64,000 bases of DNA from Pelagibacter sp052048135 (GTDB taxonomy: Bacteria > Pseudomonadota > Alphaproteobacteria > Pelagibacterales > Pelagibacteraceae): assembly GCF_052048135.1 (NCBI RefSeq), contig NZ_JBNAIM010000002.1, forward strand, positions 124,001-188,000, written 5' to 3'. Below the pieces are notes generated by a model. That model was not told the DNA's origin and searched no databases. It saw only the letters and a program-made list of their open reading frames with translations. A program made the position numbers and the translations under genes. Position 1 is the stretch's first letter. Each line of letters begins with the position of its first letter. Of this stretch, positions 52,678 through 62,001 are shown piece by piece.

Positions 52678-54294
52678 ATGAGCCATTACGATACTAATTT
52701 GGATAAAAATAATGCAAATTATATTCCATTAACCCCTTTAACTTTCTTAAAAAGGGCTAAAGAAATTTATCCAAATTATGAAGCAGTTATTTATGAGGAC
52801 CGTAAATATACTTGGGATCAGGTTTATAAAAGGACAGTTAAATTTGCTAGTGCACTTAATAAAATTGGTGTTGGAAAAGGTGATACAGTCTCTTTTTTAG
52901 CATTTAATACCCCAGAAATTTTTGAAGGCCATTATTCTGTGCCAATGACAGGAGCAGTGTTAAATACTATTAACATTAGATTAGATGCTAAAACAATTGC
53001 TTATATTTTAGATCACAGCGAAGCAAAAGTATTAGTTGTTGATAGACAACTCCATGTAGAAGTGAAAAAGGCTTTAAGTTCTCTTAAAAAAAAAATTATA
53101 ATAATTGATATAAATGATAAATTTGCAGATCAATCTAAGTGTGAAAAAATTGGCGAACTAGAGTATGAAAGTTTTTTAAATACTGGTGACGAAAATTATG
53201 AGTGGAAAATGCCTGAGGATGAATGGCAAGCAATATCATTAAGTTATACATCTGGTACTACAGGAAATCCAAAAGGAGTTGTTTATCATCATAGAGGATC
53301 ATACCTTATGTCTACTGGAAGTGCAGTCGCCTGGAATATGCCAAATAGATTAAATTTTTTAACTATTGTTCCAATGTTTCATTGCAATGGTTGGGGGTAC
53401 CCGTGGACTATTCCCATGTTAAATGGAAGGACTATATGTTTAAGGAATATTGATGTTAAAAAAATATTTGAATTAATTGACAAATATAACGTAACTCACT
53501 TTGGTGGAGCACCAATAGTACTGAATATGATTACTGGCGCACCAGAGACTGATAGAAAAAAATTAAAACAAAAAGTTTATGTGCTAACTGCTGGAGCACC
53601 ACCGCCAAGTATTATATTTAAAAAAATGAATGAGTTAGGTTTTGAAGTGATGCATGTTTATGGATTAACAGAAACTTATGGGCATGTTACCCAATGTGCT
53701 TGGAATGATGCTTGGAATGAATTTGATGAAGAAAAACAGAACGAGATTAAAGCAAGACAAGGAGTGAGATATCCAAATACTGAGGGAATAGCGGTAATGA
53801 ATCCTGAAACAATGACAGAGGTCCCTAAAGATGGAAAAACTATTGGTGAAATTATGATCAAAGGAAATGTTGTTATGAAAGGATATTTTAAAGATAAAGA
53901 AGCTACATCTAAAGCAATGGATGGAGGCTGGTTTCATTCTGGAGATTTAGCTGTCATGCACCCTGATGGATATGTTAAGATTCAAGATAGATCAAAAGAT
54001 ATCATTATTTCAGGAGGCGAAAATATCTCTTCAATTGAAATAGAAAATACTTTATCAAAACATCCTTCCGTATCTATTGCGGCGGTAGTAGCTAAACCAG
54101 ATGATAAATGGGGTGAAGTTCCATGTGCTTTTATTGAAATGGTTAAAGACAAACCCGTAACAGAAAAAGAATTAATAAGTTTTTGTAAAGAAACACTTGC
54201 TGGATTTAAAGTACCAAAACAAGTAGTTTTTTGTGATTTACCTAAAACTTCAACTGGTAAAATTCAAAAGTTTGAGCTTAGAAAAAAATTTTAG
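52678..54294 (+). CDS. dmdB: 3-methylmercaptopropionyl-CoA ligase, DmdB-like
   Basis: 538 residues, ANL adenylate-forming enzyme. SLSYTSGTTGNPKGVVYHHRG (P-loop), VYGLTETYGHVTQCAW, GWFHSGDLAVMHPDGYVKI, RSKDIIISGGENISSIEIE and the Lys in LPKTSTGKIQKFELR are clear. By family a medium/short acyl-CoA ligase; by context it converts methylmercaptopropionate to its CoA ester. It starts one base after the dmdC-like stop. Confidence 0.87.
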   Translation: MSHYDTNLDKNNANYIPLTPLTFLKRAKEIYPNYEAVIYEDRKYTWDQVYKRTVKFASALNKIGVGKGDTVSFLAFNTPEIFEGHYSVPMTGAVLNTINIRLDAKTIAYILDHSEAKVLVVDRQLHVEVKKALSSLKKKIIIIDINDKFADQSKCEKIGELEYESFLNTGDENYEWKMPEDEWQAISLSYTSGTTGNPKGVVYHHRGSYLMSTGSAVAWNMPNRLNFLTIVPMFHCNGWGYPWTIPMLNGRTICLRNIDVKKIFELIDKYNVTHFGGAPIVLNMITGAPETDRKKLKQKVYVLTAGAPPPSIIFKKMNELGFEVMHVYGLTETYGHVTQCAWNDAWNEFDEEKQNEIKARQGVRYPNTEGIAVMNPETMTEVPKDGKTIGEIMIKGNVVMKGYFKDKEATSKAMDGGWFHSGDLAVMHPDGYVKIQDRSKDIIISGGENISSIEIENTLSKHPSVSIAAVVAKPDDKWGEVPCAFIEMVKDKPVTEKELISFCKETLAGFKVPKQVVFCDLPKTSTGKIQKFELRKKF

Positions 54295-54302
54295 GTAAGT
54301 AA

Positions 54303-55079
54303 TTGATATTTCAAATAGAAAATAGAAACATTCATGCATCAGATGCTGGTCAAGGTTTAGATATCACGAAAAAAACTATAGTATTCTTACATGGAAGTGG
54401 CCTTTCTCACATTGTTTGGTCTCTAAGTGAACAATTTTTTTCAAATAAAAATTTTAACGTATTATCAATAGATTTACCTGGCCATGGAAATTCTGAAGGA
54501 CCTTGTTTAGATAGTATAGAAAAAATTGCTGATTGGTTAGAAAAAGTATTTAATAAATTAAATTTAGTTAATCTAATTTTAGTTGGTCATTCACAAGGCT
54601 GTTTAGAAATACTTGAGTATGCAAACAAATATAAAAATAGAATAAATAAATTAGTTTTTGTTGGAGGATCAAACAAAATGCCTGTTCATCCTGATTTAAT
54701 AGAACTTTCTCAAAATGGAGATTCAGATGCTGTCAAATTAATGATGAAATGGGGATATGAGGGTTCAAAAAAATTTATTGGTGGAAATCCTGTGGAGAAA
54801 ATAATTCAATCTCCTAGAGATATAAGTGAAATATTAGCAGTTGATTTAAATGCATGTAATAATTACTTTAACGGCACTGAGGCAGCAAAAAAAATAAATT
54901 TTCCTAGTTTATTAATTTTTGGGGACTTAGATAAAATGGTTAATCTAGAGACAGCAAAAAAATTCTCAGGTCTAATAAAAAACTCAACAACGCATGTAAT
55001 TAAGGGGTGTGGACATATGATAATGATTGAAAAAGCTTTTGAAATGCGAGAAAAGATTTTAGAATTTTTAAATTCATGA
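54303..55079 (+). CDS. Alpha/beta hydrolase in the DMSP cluster
   Basis: 258 residues from TTG 54303. Complete triad: oxyanion HGSGLSHIVWS, Ser in VGHSQGCLEIL, Asp in FGDLDKMVN, His in IKGCGHMIMIE. No signal peptide, so cytosolic. Sits between dmdB-like (8 bases) and dmdA (4-base overlap, ATGA), so it is translated together with the demethylase. It is not DmdD (a crotonase). It may act as a thioesterase or esterase on a pathway intermediate, an inference from position only. Confidence 0.88.
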   Translation: MIFQIENRNIHASDAGQGLDITKKTIVFLHGSGLSHIVWSLSEQFFSNKNFNVLSIDLPGHGNSEGPCLDSIEKIADWLEKVFNKLNLVNLILVGHSQGCLEILEYANKYKNRINKLVFVGGSNKMPVHPDLIELSQNGDSDAVKLMMKWGYEGSKKFIGGNPVEKIIQSPRDISEILAVDLNACNNYFNGTEAAKKINFPSLLIFGDLDKMVNLETAKKFSGLIKNSTTHVIKGCGHMIMIEKAFEMREKILEFLNS

Positions 55080-56185
55080 AAAATTATTCGATTGCAAAAT
55101 CAAGAAGAATAAGAAGTACTCCTTATACTTCAAGAATAGAAAAACAAGGTGTCACTGCATATACCGTTTACAATCATATGTTGCTACCTGCTGCATTTGG
55201 TTCTGTAGAAGATTCGTGTAACCATCTTAAAAAAAATGTTCAAGTTTGGGACGTTGCAGCTGAAAGACAAGTAGAAATTAATGGAAAAGATGCAGCTAAA
55301 CTTGTTCAACTGATGACTTGTAGAGATTTGTCAAAATCAAAAATAGGAAGGTGTTATTATTGTCCTATTATTGATGATAATGGAAACTTAGTAAACGATC
55401 CTGTAATTTTGAAATTAGCTGAAGATAGATGGTGGATTTCAATTGCTGATTCAGATGTTATTTTTTTTGCCAAAGGCCTTGCATCTGGGAATAATTTTGA
55501 AGTTCAAATTTTTGAACCTAATGTCGACATAATTGCAATACAAGGACCAAAATCATTTGATCTAATGGAAAAAGTTTTTGGAAAAAAAATAAATGAATTA
55601 AAATTCTTTGGTTTTGATTATTTTGATTTTAAAGGAGTTAAGCATTTAATTGCTAGATCTGGATGGTCTAAACAAGGAGGATTTGAAGTATATGTAGAAA
55701 ATACCCAATCCGGTTTAGATCTTTATGATTATTTTTTTGAAATAGGTGAAGAATTTAATTTAAAACCTGGCTGCCCAAATCTTATAGAAAGAATCGAAAG
55801 TGGCCTTTTATCTTACGGAAATGATTTTGATAATAATGATAATCCTTTTGAATGTGGCTTTGATAAATATGTAAACTTAGAATCTGAAATAATTTTTTTA
55901 GGTAAAGAAAAATTAAAGAAAATTAAACAAGAAGGTATCAAAAGAAGATTAATGGGAGTCCAAATAGATGCTAATAAAATTAACTTAACCAAATCATTAA
56001 ACATTAAAGATGATAAGGGAAATTTTATTGGTGATTTAAGATCAGCTTGTTATTCGCCACATTTTAAAAAAGTTATAGGAATAGCAATGATAAATGAGCC
56101 TTATTGCAAACCATCTACAATGGGATTGTTGGAAATTGAAGGAAATTCTTTAGCTGTAAAAGTTTGCGATTTGCCTTTCATCTAG
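55076..56185 (+). CDS. dmdA: Dimethylsulfoniopropionate demethylase DmdA
   Basis: 369 residues, as in Ca. P. ubique HTCC1062. GcvT-fold enzyme that moves a methyl of DMSP to tetrahydrofolate, giving methylmercaptopropionate. Sequence blocks that I recall from the HTCC1062 enzyme are nearly unchanged: WDVAAERQVEINGKDAAKLV, LMTCRDLSKSKIGRCYY, WWISIADSDVIFFAKGLASG, FFGFDYFDFKG, ARSGWSKQGGFEVYVE, CPNLIERIESGLLSYGNDFD and KVCDLPFI at the C-terminus. Differences elsewhere suggest a separate SAR11 subclade. Last gene of the DMSP cluster, 15 bases before asd. Confidence 0.93.
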   Translation: MKNYSIAKSRRIRSTPYTSRIEKQGVTAYTVYNHMLLPAAFGSVEDSCNHLKKNVQVWDVAAERQVEINGKDAAKLVQLMTCRDLSKSKIGRCYYCPIIDDNGNLVNDPVILKLAEDRWWISIADSDVIFFAKGLASGNNFEVQIFEPNVDIIAIQGPKSFDLMEKVFGKKINELKFFGFDYFDFKGVKHLIARSGWSKQGGFEVYVENTQSGLDLYDYFFEIGEEFNLKPGCPNLIERIESGLLSYGNDFDNNDNPFECGFDKYVNLESEIIFLGKEKLKKIKQEGIKRRLMGVQIDANKINLTKSLNIKDDKGNFIGDLRSACYSPHFKKVIGIAMINEPYCKPSTMGLLEIEGNSLAVKVCDLPFI

Positions 56186-56200
56186 TATAAAACCTACATC

Positions 56201-57208
56201 ATGAATATTGCAATTGTAGGAGCAACAGGAAATGTTGGAAGAAAAACTTTAGAAGTTCTCGAAAAAAAAGAACTATCTATTGATAATCTATATTTAGTTG
56301 CTTCATCCAAAAGTGCTGGGAAAAAAATTAGTTTTAAGGGTAAAGAGCATGAGATTTTTGATTTAGAAAATTTTGATTTTTCCAAAGTTAAAATTGCTTT
56401 TTTTGCAGCTGGGGGAAAAATTTCAGAAAAATTTGCAGAGAAAGCTGCTAAACATTGTCTAGTTATTGATAATTCAAGTTTCTACAGAATGGATCAAGAT
56501 GTCCCTTTGATTGTTCCACAGGTAAATTCAGATGATTTAAAAAATATTAAAAAAAATATCATTGCTAACCCAAACTGTTCAACAGCACAATTAGTGATCG
56601 CTTTAAAACCTTTGCATGACCTTTTTGTAATTAAAAGAATAGTAGTTTCTACATATCAATCAGTTTCAGGTGGTGGTAAAGCACCAATGGATGAATTGAT
56701 TGAGCAAACAAAATTAGTTTTAGATGGCAAATTAGTAACATCTAAAAATTTTACTAAACAAATAGCTTTTAATGCTATTCCCCATATCGATATATTTTCA
56801 GATGACGGTTACACAAAAGAAGAATTAAAAATGACTAATGAAACAAAAAAAATTTTAGATAGAAAAATTGATTTAACAGCAACTTGTGTAAGATTACCTA
56901 TTTCTGTTTCACATTCAGAGTCAGTGAATTTACAATTTGAAAAGTCATTTTCTATAGAAAAAGTCAAAGATGCATTAAATAATTTTGATGGTTGTAAGGT
57001 AATTGATGAAAGAGTTGATGGTGGATATGTAACTCCATTAGAAGCAGAGGGAAAAGACGAAACATTCATTTCAAGAATAAGAGAGGATAAGACTATAAAA
57101 AATGGATTAAATTTGTGGATTGTTTCGGATAACCTTTTAAGAGGCGCGGCTTTGAATGCAGTAGAAATTGCTGAGACACTAATTAAGAATAATTTTTATG
57201 GAAAATAA
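56201..57208 (+). CDS. asd: Aspartate-semialdehyde dehydrogenase
   Basis: 335 residues. NADPH-dependent step towards lysine, threonine, methionine and diaminopimelate. AIVGATGNVGRKTLEVLEKK, ANPNCSTAQLVIALKPLHD (catalytic Cys), VSTYQSVSGGGKAPMDEL and RLPISVSHSESV (catalytic His) are present. Overlaps sdhC by 11 bases. Confidence 0.97.
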   Translation: MNIAIVGATGNVGRKTLEVLEKKELSIDNLYLVASSKSAGKKISFKGKEHEIFDLENFDFSKVKIAFFAAGGKISEKFAEKAAKHCLVIDNSSFYRMDQDVPLIVPQVNSDDLKNIKKNIIANPNCSTAQLVIALKPLHDLFVIKRIVVSTYQSVSGGGKAPMDELIEQTKLVLDGKLVTSKNFTKQIAFNAIPHIDIFSDDGYTKEELKMTNETKKILDRKIDLTATCVRLPISVSHSESVNLQFEKSFSIEKVKDALNNFDGCKVIDERVDGGYVTPLEAEGKDETFISRIREDKTIKNGLNLWIVSDNLLRGAALNAVEIAETLIKNNFYGK

Positions 57209-57581
57209 AACACCATTATCTCCTCATATTCAAATTTATAAATGGCATATTTCATCTTTAGTATCTATATCTCATAGAATTACGGGAATTATAAATATAA
57301 TTGCAATTTCATTTATTTGTTTATTAGTTTCACTACTTGTTTTTGGTGAAAGTAATTATGAATTCATAAATTTATTTTTAAGTTCACTAATAGGTAAATT
57401 TTTTATTTTAGGACTTACATGGTCTTTTTCTTTTCAAATTTTGAGTGAGATAAGACATTTGATTATGGATTTGGGGTATGGTTTTGAACTTAGAACGACA
57501 AAAATAACTGGGTTAATTGTAATATTTGGATCGATAATTTTAACAATAGCTTTCTATTTAATTGGAAAGAATTTTTTTTAA
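57198..57581 (+). CDS. sdhC: Succinate dehydrogenase cytochrome b556 subunit
   Basis: 127 residues, three helices. LSPHIQIYKWHISSLVSISH and RITGIINIIAI form the quinone-site N-terminus; ILSEIRHLIMDLGYGFEL carries the heme b-ligand His of the HxRHLxxD motif. Anchors SdhAB in the membrane. The 5' end overlaps asd; sdhD follows after one base. Confidence 0.94.
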   Translation: MENKTPLSPHIQIYKWHISSLVSISHRITGIINIIAISFICLLVSLLVFGESNYEFINLFLSSLIGKFFILGLTWSFSFQILSEIRHLIMDLGYGFELRTTKITGLIVIFGSIILTIAFYLIGKNFF

Positions 57582-57582
57582 A

Positions 57583-57906
57583 ATGATTAATGCAACTAAA
57601 AAATGGATTTTTCTAAAAATTAGTGGGGCAACATTAGTTCCATTAATGATATGGTTTATTTTAAATTTTATTACAATTTATGATCAAACCTACTTTGTTG
57701 TTATAAATTTTTTTACGAGCCCATTATCAAAGTTTTTATTTAGTTTATTCATTATTAATGCTTATTTTTTTTCAGCACTAAGTATTAGCGAGGTTTTTGA
57801 AGATTATATTAAAAATGATCAAATCAAAAATGTCGCAAACAGACTTTTGTATGCATCGGCAGTGGTAATTCCACTAATTACAATTATATTAATATCTAGG
57901 TTATGA
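57583..57906 (+). CDS. sdhD: Succinate dehydrogenase membrane subunit SdhD, without heme-ligand His
   Basis: 107 residues from ATG 57583 (an earlier TTG at 57562 lies within sdhC and is rejected). Three helices; family landmarks SGATLVPLMIWFILN and ISEVFEDYIKND, with the conserved Asp74-Tyr75 quinone-site pair. Eleven residues before the Asp, where E. coli SdhD has the heme b ligand His71, this protein has Phe63, and it contains no His at all. Overlaps sdhA by 4 bases. Confidence 0.9.
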   Translation: MINATKKWIFLKISGATLVPLMIWFILNFITIYDQTYFVVINFFTSPLSKFLFSLFIINAYFFSALSISEVFEDYIKNDQIKNVANRLLYASAVVIPLITIILISRL

Positions 57907-59678
57907 ATTCTTATAAAATTATAGATCATGAATATGATGTGGTAGTCTTAGGAGCTGGTGGTTCAGGGTTAAGAGCTGCGGTTGGCTTGAGTGAGGCAGG
58001 ACTAAAGACAGCATGTATTTCAAAAGTTTTTCCTACTAGAAGTCATACTTCTGCTGCGCAAGGAGGTATTTCAGCTGCCCTTGGCAATATGGGTGAAGAT
58101 GATTGGCGTTGGCACATGTATGATACAGTAAAAGGTGCAGATTGGTTAGGAGATCAAGATAGTATTGAATATCTTTGTAAAGAAGCGCCTAAAGCAGTTA
58201 TAGAACTAGAAAAATATGGTGTGCCTTTTAGCAGAACAGACGATGGAAAAATTTATCAAAGACCATTTGGTGGTATGACTAAAAATTATGGAAATGGGAT
58301 CGTACAAAGAACTTGTGCTGCTGCTGATAGAACTGGTCATGCGATTTTACATACTTTGTATGGACAAGCACTAAAGCATAAAACAGAATTTTTTATTGAG
58401 TATTTTGCGTTGGATTTATTAATGAAAGATGGAGCCTGCAAGGGACTAATTGCTTGGAATTTAAATGATGGAACTATTCATAGATTTAGAGCTCATACTG
58501 TAATTATTGCAACAGGTGGTTATGGTAAAGTTTATTATTCAGCAACATCTGCTCACACTTGTACTGGAGATGGTAATGCAATGGTTTTAAGAGCAGGATT
58601 GCCTTTACAAGATATGGAGTTTGTTCAATTTCATCCTACAGGAATTTATGGACATGGGACATTAATAACAGAAGGTGCAAGAGGTGAAGGAGGATATCTA
58701 ACAAATTCTAAGGGTGAAAGGTTTATGGAAAGGTACGCACCAAAAGCAAAAGATTTAGCATCAAGAGATGTAGTAAGTAGATCGATGTCTATTGAAATTA
58801 ATGAAGGTAGAGGTGTTGGAAAGGACCAAGACCACGTTCACTTAAATTTAAGTCATTTAGATAAAGATATAATTGAGAGTAGATTACCAGGTATAACTGA
58901 TGCTGCAAGATTGTTTGCAAATGTAGATGTTACTAAAGAACCAATTCCAGTTGTGCCAACTGTCCATTATAATATGGGTGGTATCCCAACAAATTATAAA
59001 GCTGAAGTTTTAACAGTGAACGGTTCAGAAAAAACTGTCCCAGGACTAATGGCAATTGGAGAAGCAGCGTGTGTTTCAGTTCATGGTGCAAATAGACTTG
59101 GCTCAAACTCATTAATTGATTTAGTTGTTTTTGGAAGAGCAGCAGCCAAAAGAGCTGCAGAACTTATTAAGCCAGGAACACCACATGAGGAAATAAGTGA
59201 AACAGAAACTCAAAAGTGTTTAGATCGTTTTGACAAAATCCGAAATGCTAATGGAGAAATTGGGACCGCAGAATTAAGACTTTCAATGCAGAAAACAATG
59301 CAATCTAAATGTGCGGTTTTTAGAACAGAAAAAACTTTAAAAGAAGGTGTTGAAGAAATAAGAAAAACTTTTGATGGTTTAGATAGTTTGTCTGTAAAAG
59401 ACAAATCTTTAATATTCAACACTGATTTAGTTGAAACTTTAGAATTTGATAATTTAATTAGACAAGCGGTCGTAACAGTTGATTCTGCATATAGCAGAAA
59501 AGAAAGTCGAGGAGCACATGCAAGAGAAGATTTTCCTAAAAGAGATGATGAGAAATTTATGCAGCATACACTTGCTTGGTGTGATGGCAAAGATACAAAA
59601 ATAAGTTATAGAGAAGTTCATAAATCTACTTTAACAAATGAAGTTCAATATTTTCCACCTCAGGAGAGAGTTTATTAA
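57903..59678 (+). CDS. sdhA: Succinate dehydrogenase flavoprotein subunit
   Basis: 591 residues. VVVLGAGGSGLRAAVGLSEAG (FAD), RSHTSAAQGGISAALGNMGE with the covalent-FAD His near 46, FHPTGIYGHGTLITEGARGEGG and RGAHAREDFPKRDD are family marks. Oxidises succinate to fumarate. Shares one base with sdhB (TAATG). Confidence 0.98.
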   Translation: MNSYKIIDHEYDVVVLGAGGSGLRAAVGLSEAGLKTACISKVFPTRSHTSAAQGGISAALGNMGEDDWRWHMYDTVKGADWLGDQDSIEYLCKEAPKAVIELEKYGVPFSRTDDGKIYQRPFGGMTKNYGNGIVQRTCAAADRTGHAILHTLYGQALKHKTEFFIEYFALDLLMKDGACKGLIAWNLNDGTIHRFRAHTVIIATGGYGKVYYSATSAHTCTGDGNAMVLRAGLPLQDMEFVQFHPTGIYGHGTLITEGARGEGGYLTNSKGERFMERYAPKAKDLASRDVVSRSMSIEINEGRGVGKDQDHVHLNLSHLDKDIIESRLPGITDAARLFANVDVTKEPIPVVPTVHYNMGGIPTNYKAEVLTVNGSEKTVPGLMAIGEAACVSVHGANRLGSNSLIDLVVFGRAAAKRAAELIKPGTPHEEISETETQKCLDRFDKIRNANGEIGTAELRLSMQKTMQSKCAVFRTEKTLKEGVEEIRKTFDGLDSLSVKDKSLIFNTDLVETLEFDNLIRQAVVTVDSAYSRKESRGAHAREDFPKRDDEKFMQHTLAWCDGKDTKISYREVHKSTLTNEVQYFPPQERVY

Positions 59679-60457
59679 TGGTTCAAATTAATTTACCTGA
59701 TAATTCTAAAGTTAGAAAAGGTAAATATTACAAAGACAAGACTGGATCCAAAAATCTTAGAAAAGTAAATGTTTATAGATGGGATCCCTCCACTGGAGAA
59801 AACCCAAGAATTGATACATATGAAGTTGATATGGATAACTGTCCTTCCAAAGTATTAGATGTTTTGAATAAAATTAAAAATGAAATAGATCCAACGTTAA
59901 CTTATAGAAGATCTTGTGCCCACGGTGTTTGTGGCTCATGTGCAATGAATATGGGAGGAAAAAATGGTTTAGCTTGTACAACACCGCATTCTGAAATTAA
60001 TGGAGATATTGATATTTATCCACTACCCCATCTAAAAGTTAAAAAAGATTTGATTGGTGATTTAGATGGCCTATACAAACAATATCAATCAATAGAACCT
60101 TGGTTAAAATCTAATTCTAAGTCAGAAACTAAAGAAATAATTCAATCAAAAGAGGATAGAGCAAAGTTAGATGGTGCATATGAGTGTATAATGTGTGCAT
60201 GTTGTTCAACTTCATGTCCTAGTTATTGGTGGAATGGTGATAAATATTTAGGCCCAGCAGTTTTATTACAAGCATATAGATGGATTGTAGATAGCAGAGA
60301 TGAGGAAAGAGAAGCTAGATTAAAAAAAGTTGCTGATGAACTTAAGTTGTATCGTTGTCACACAATTCTTAACTGTACAAGTGCGTGTCCTAAAGGATTG
60401 AATCCAGCAAAAGCAATAGCTGAAATAAAAAAAATGTTAGCAACAGCTAATATTTAA
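59678..60457 (+). CDS. sdhB: Succinate dehydrogenase iron-sulfur subunit
   Basis: 259 residues with all cluster ligands: 2Fe-2S in RSCAHGVCGSCAMNMGG and LACTTPHS, 4Fe-4S in CIMCACCSTSCPSYWWN, 3Fe-4S in CHTILNCTSACPKGLNP. The order sdhCDAB is normal. 42 bases separate it from mmsA. Confidence 0.98.
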   Translation: MVQINLPDNSKVRKGKYYKDKTGSKNLRKVNVYRWDPSTGENPRIDTYEVDMDNCPSKVLDVLNKIKNEIDPTLTYRRSCAHGVCGSCAMNMGGKNGLACTTPHSEINGDIDIYPLPHLKVKKDLIGDLDGLYKQYQSIEPWLKSNSKSETKEIIQSKEDRAKLDGAYECIMCACCSTSCPSYWWNGDKYLGPAVLLQAYRWIVDSRDEEREARLKKVADELKLYRCHTILNCTSACPKGLNPAKAIAEIKKMLATANI

Positions 60458-60499
60458 ATAATAGACTAATAAGAATTTTTACTCTAAAAGATCCTATTC

Positions 60500-61993
60500 A
60501 TGAAATTAATTGAACATTTTGTAGGTGGAAAAATAATACCAGGAACTTCTGATAAAAAAGGCAAAGTATTTAATCCTGCAACTGGAGAACAAGAGAAAGA
60601 AGTAAGATTAGCTTCTAAAGCAGATTTAGATCAAGCAGTTATAATTGCAAAAAAAGCGTTTGATGAGTGGTCACTAAAACCTTCTCTTCAAAGAGCTAGA
60701 ATAATGTTTAAATTTAAGGAGTTAATAGAAAAAAATTCAGATGAACTGACACAATTAATTGTAGCAGAACATGGAAAAGTTTATGAAGATGCAAAAGGAT
60801 CTTTAACTAGAGGACTTGAAGTTGTTGAATTTGCATGTGGTATTCCACACTTACTTAAAGGAGAATTTTCGGAAAACGTTGGAACTAACGTTGATAGTTG
60901 GTCTATAAGACAACCCTTAGGAGTCGTTGCAGGAATTACACCATTCAATTTTCCAGCTATGGTTCCAATGTGGATGTTTCCGATAGCTGTTGCTTGTGGA
61001 AATAGTTTTATATTAAAGCCATCAGAAAAAGATCCATCATGTTCAATAAAATTAGCGGAACTTTTAAAAGAGGCAGGGTTACCAGATGGTGTTTTTAATG
61101 TTGTAAATGGAGACAAAGAGGCAGTAGATGCAATTCTTACAAATAAAGATATTAAGGCTGTAAGTTTTGTAGGATCAACTCCTATAGCAAAATATATATA
61201 TGAAAATTCTGCTAAAAACGAAAAAAGAGTTCAAGCATTAGGTGGTGCTAAAAATCATTTAGTTGTTATGCCTGATTGTGATCTAGATGGTGCTGTAAAT
61301 GGTTTGATGGGAGCTGCTTATGGGTCGGCGGGTGAAAGGTGCATGGCACAATCAGTTGCAGTTGCTGTTGGAGACATTGGAGATGAGTTGGTATCAAGAT
61401 TATCAAAAAAAGCAGAGGCTTTAAAAGTTGGACCTGGAATGGATAAAAATTCTGAAATGGGCCCTTTAGTTACAAAAGAACACTTAGAAAAAGTAAAAAG
61501 TTATGTTGATTTAGGAGTAAAAGAGGGAGCAAAATTATTAGTTGATGGAAGAAACTTAAAATTACAAGGATATGAAAATGGATTTTATATCGGTGGTTGT
61601 TTGTTTGACCATGTAAAAAAAGAAATGAGAATTTATAAAGAGGAAATATTCGGGCCTGTTTTGTCAGTTGTTAGAGTAAAAACTTTTGAAGAAGCTGCAA
61701 AATTAATAAATGATCATGAGTATGGAAATGGAGTTAGTATTTATACCAGAGATGGTGATGCTGGAAGAACATTTGCGAGTAAAATTCAAGTTGGAATGGT
61801 TGGAATAAATGTTCCAATACCAGTTCCAATGGCTTTCCATAGTTTCGGAGGCTGGAAAAGATCTTTATTCGGTGACAGTGCTATGCATGGTATGGAAGGA
61901 ATAAAATTTTACACTAAATTAAAAACAATAACTTCAAGGTGGCCTTCTGGAATTCGTTCTAATGCTGAATTTGTGATGCCAACAATGAAATAA
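60500..61993 (+). CDS. mmsA: Methylmalonate-semialdehyde dehydrogenase (CoA-acylating)
   Basis: 497 residues, aldehyde dehydrogenase superfamily. Converts methylmalonate or malonate semialdehyde to propionyl- or acetyl-CoA, with CO2 release. Nucleophile Cys281 in AGERCMAQSVAVAVG, GVVAGITPFNFPAMVPMWMF, and KEEIFGPVLSVVRVKTFEEA. SAGERCMA and the CoA-acylating type MPTMK end match the MmsA group. Handles C3 semialdehydes from valine, inositol or DMSP/acrylate routes. It lies between the sdh and mdh genes. Confidence 0.94.
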   Translation: MKLIEHFVGGKIIPGTSDKKGKVFNPATGEQEKEVRLASKADLDQAVIIAKKAFDEWSLKPSLQRARIMFKFKELIEKNSDELTQLIVAEHGKVYEDAKGSLTRGLEVVEFACGIPHLLKGEFSENVGTNVDSWSIRQPLGVVAGITPFNFPAMVPMWMFPIAVACGNSFILKPSEKDPSCSIKLAELLKEAGLPDGVFNVVNGDKEAVDAILTNKDIKAVSFVGSTPIAKYIYENSAKNEKRVQALGGAKNHLVVMPDCDLDGAVNGLMGAAYGSAGERCMAQSVAVAVGDIGDELVSRLSKKAEALKVGPGMDKNSEMGPLVTKEHLEKVKSYVDLGVKEGAKLLVDGRNLKLQGYENGFYIGGCLFDHVKKEMRIYKEEIFGPVLSVVRVKTFEEAAKLINDHEYGNGVSIYTRDGDAGRTFASKIQVGMVGINVPIPVPMAFHSFGGWKRSLFGDSAMHGMEGIKFYTKLKTITSRWPSGIRSNAEFVMPTMK

Positions 61994-62001
61994 AGGAGAA
62001 A

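Noticed and set aside
53665..53937. Two minus-strand frames inside the dmdB-like gene
   Set aside because: Opposite to conserved ANL motifs, no ribosome-binding site or family match.
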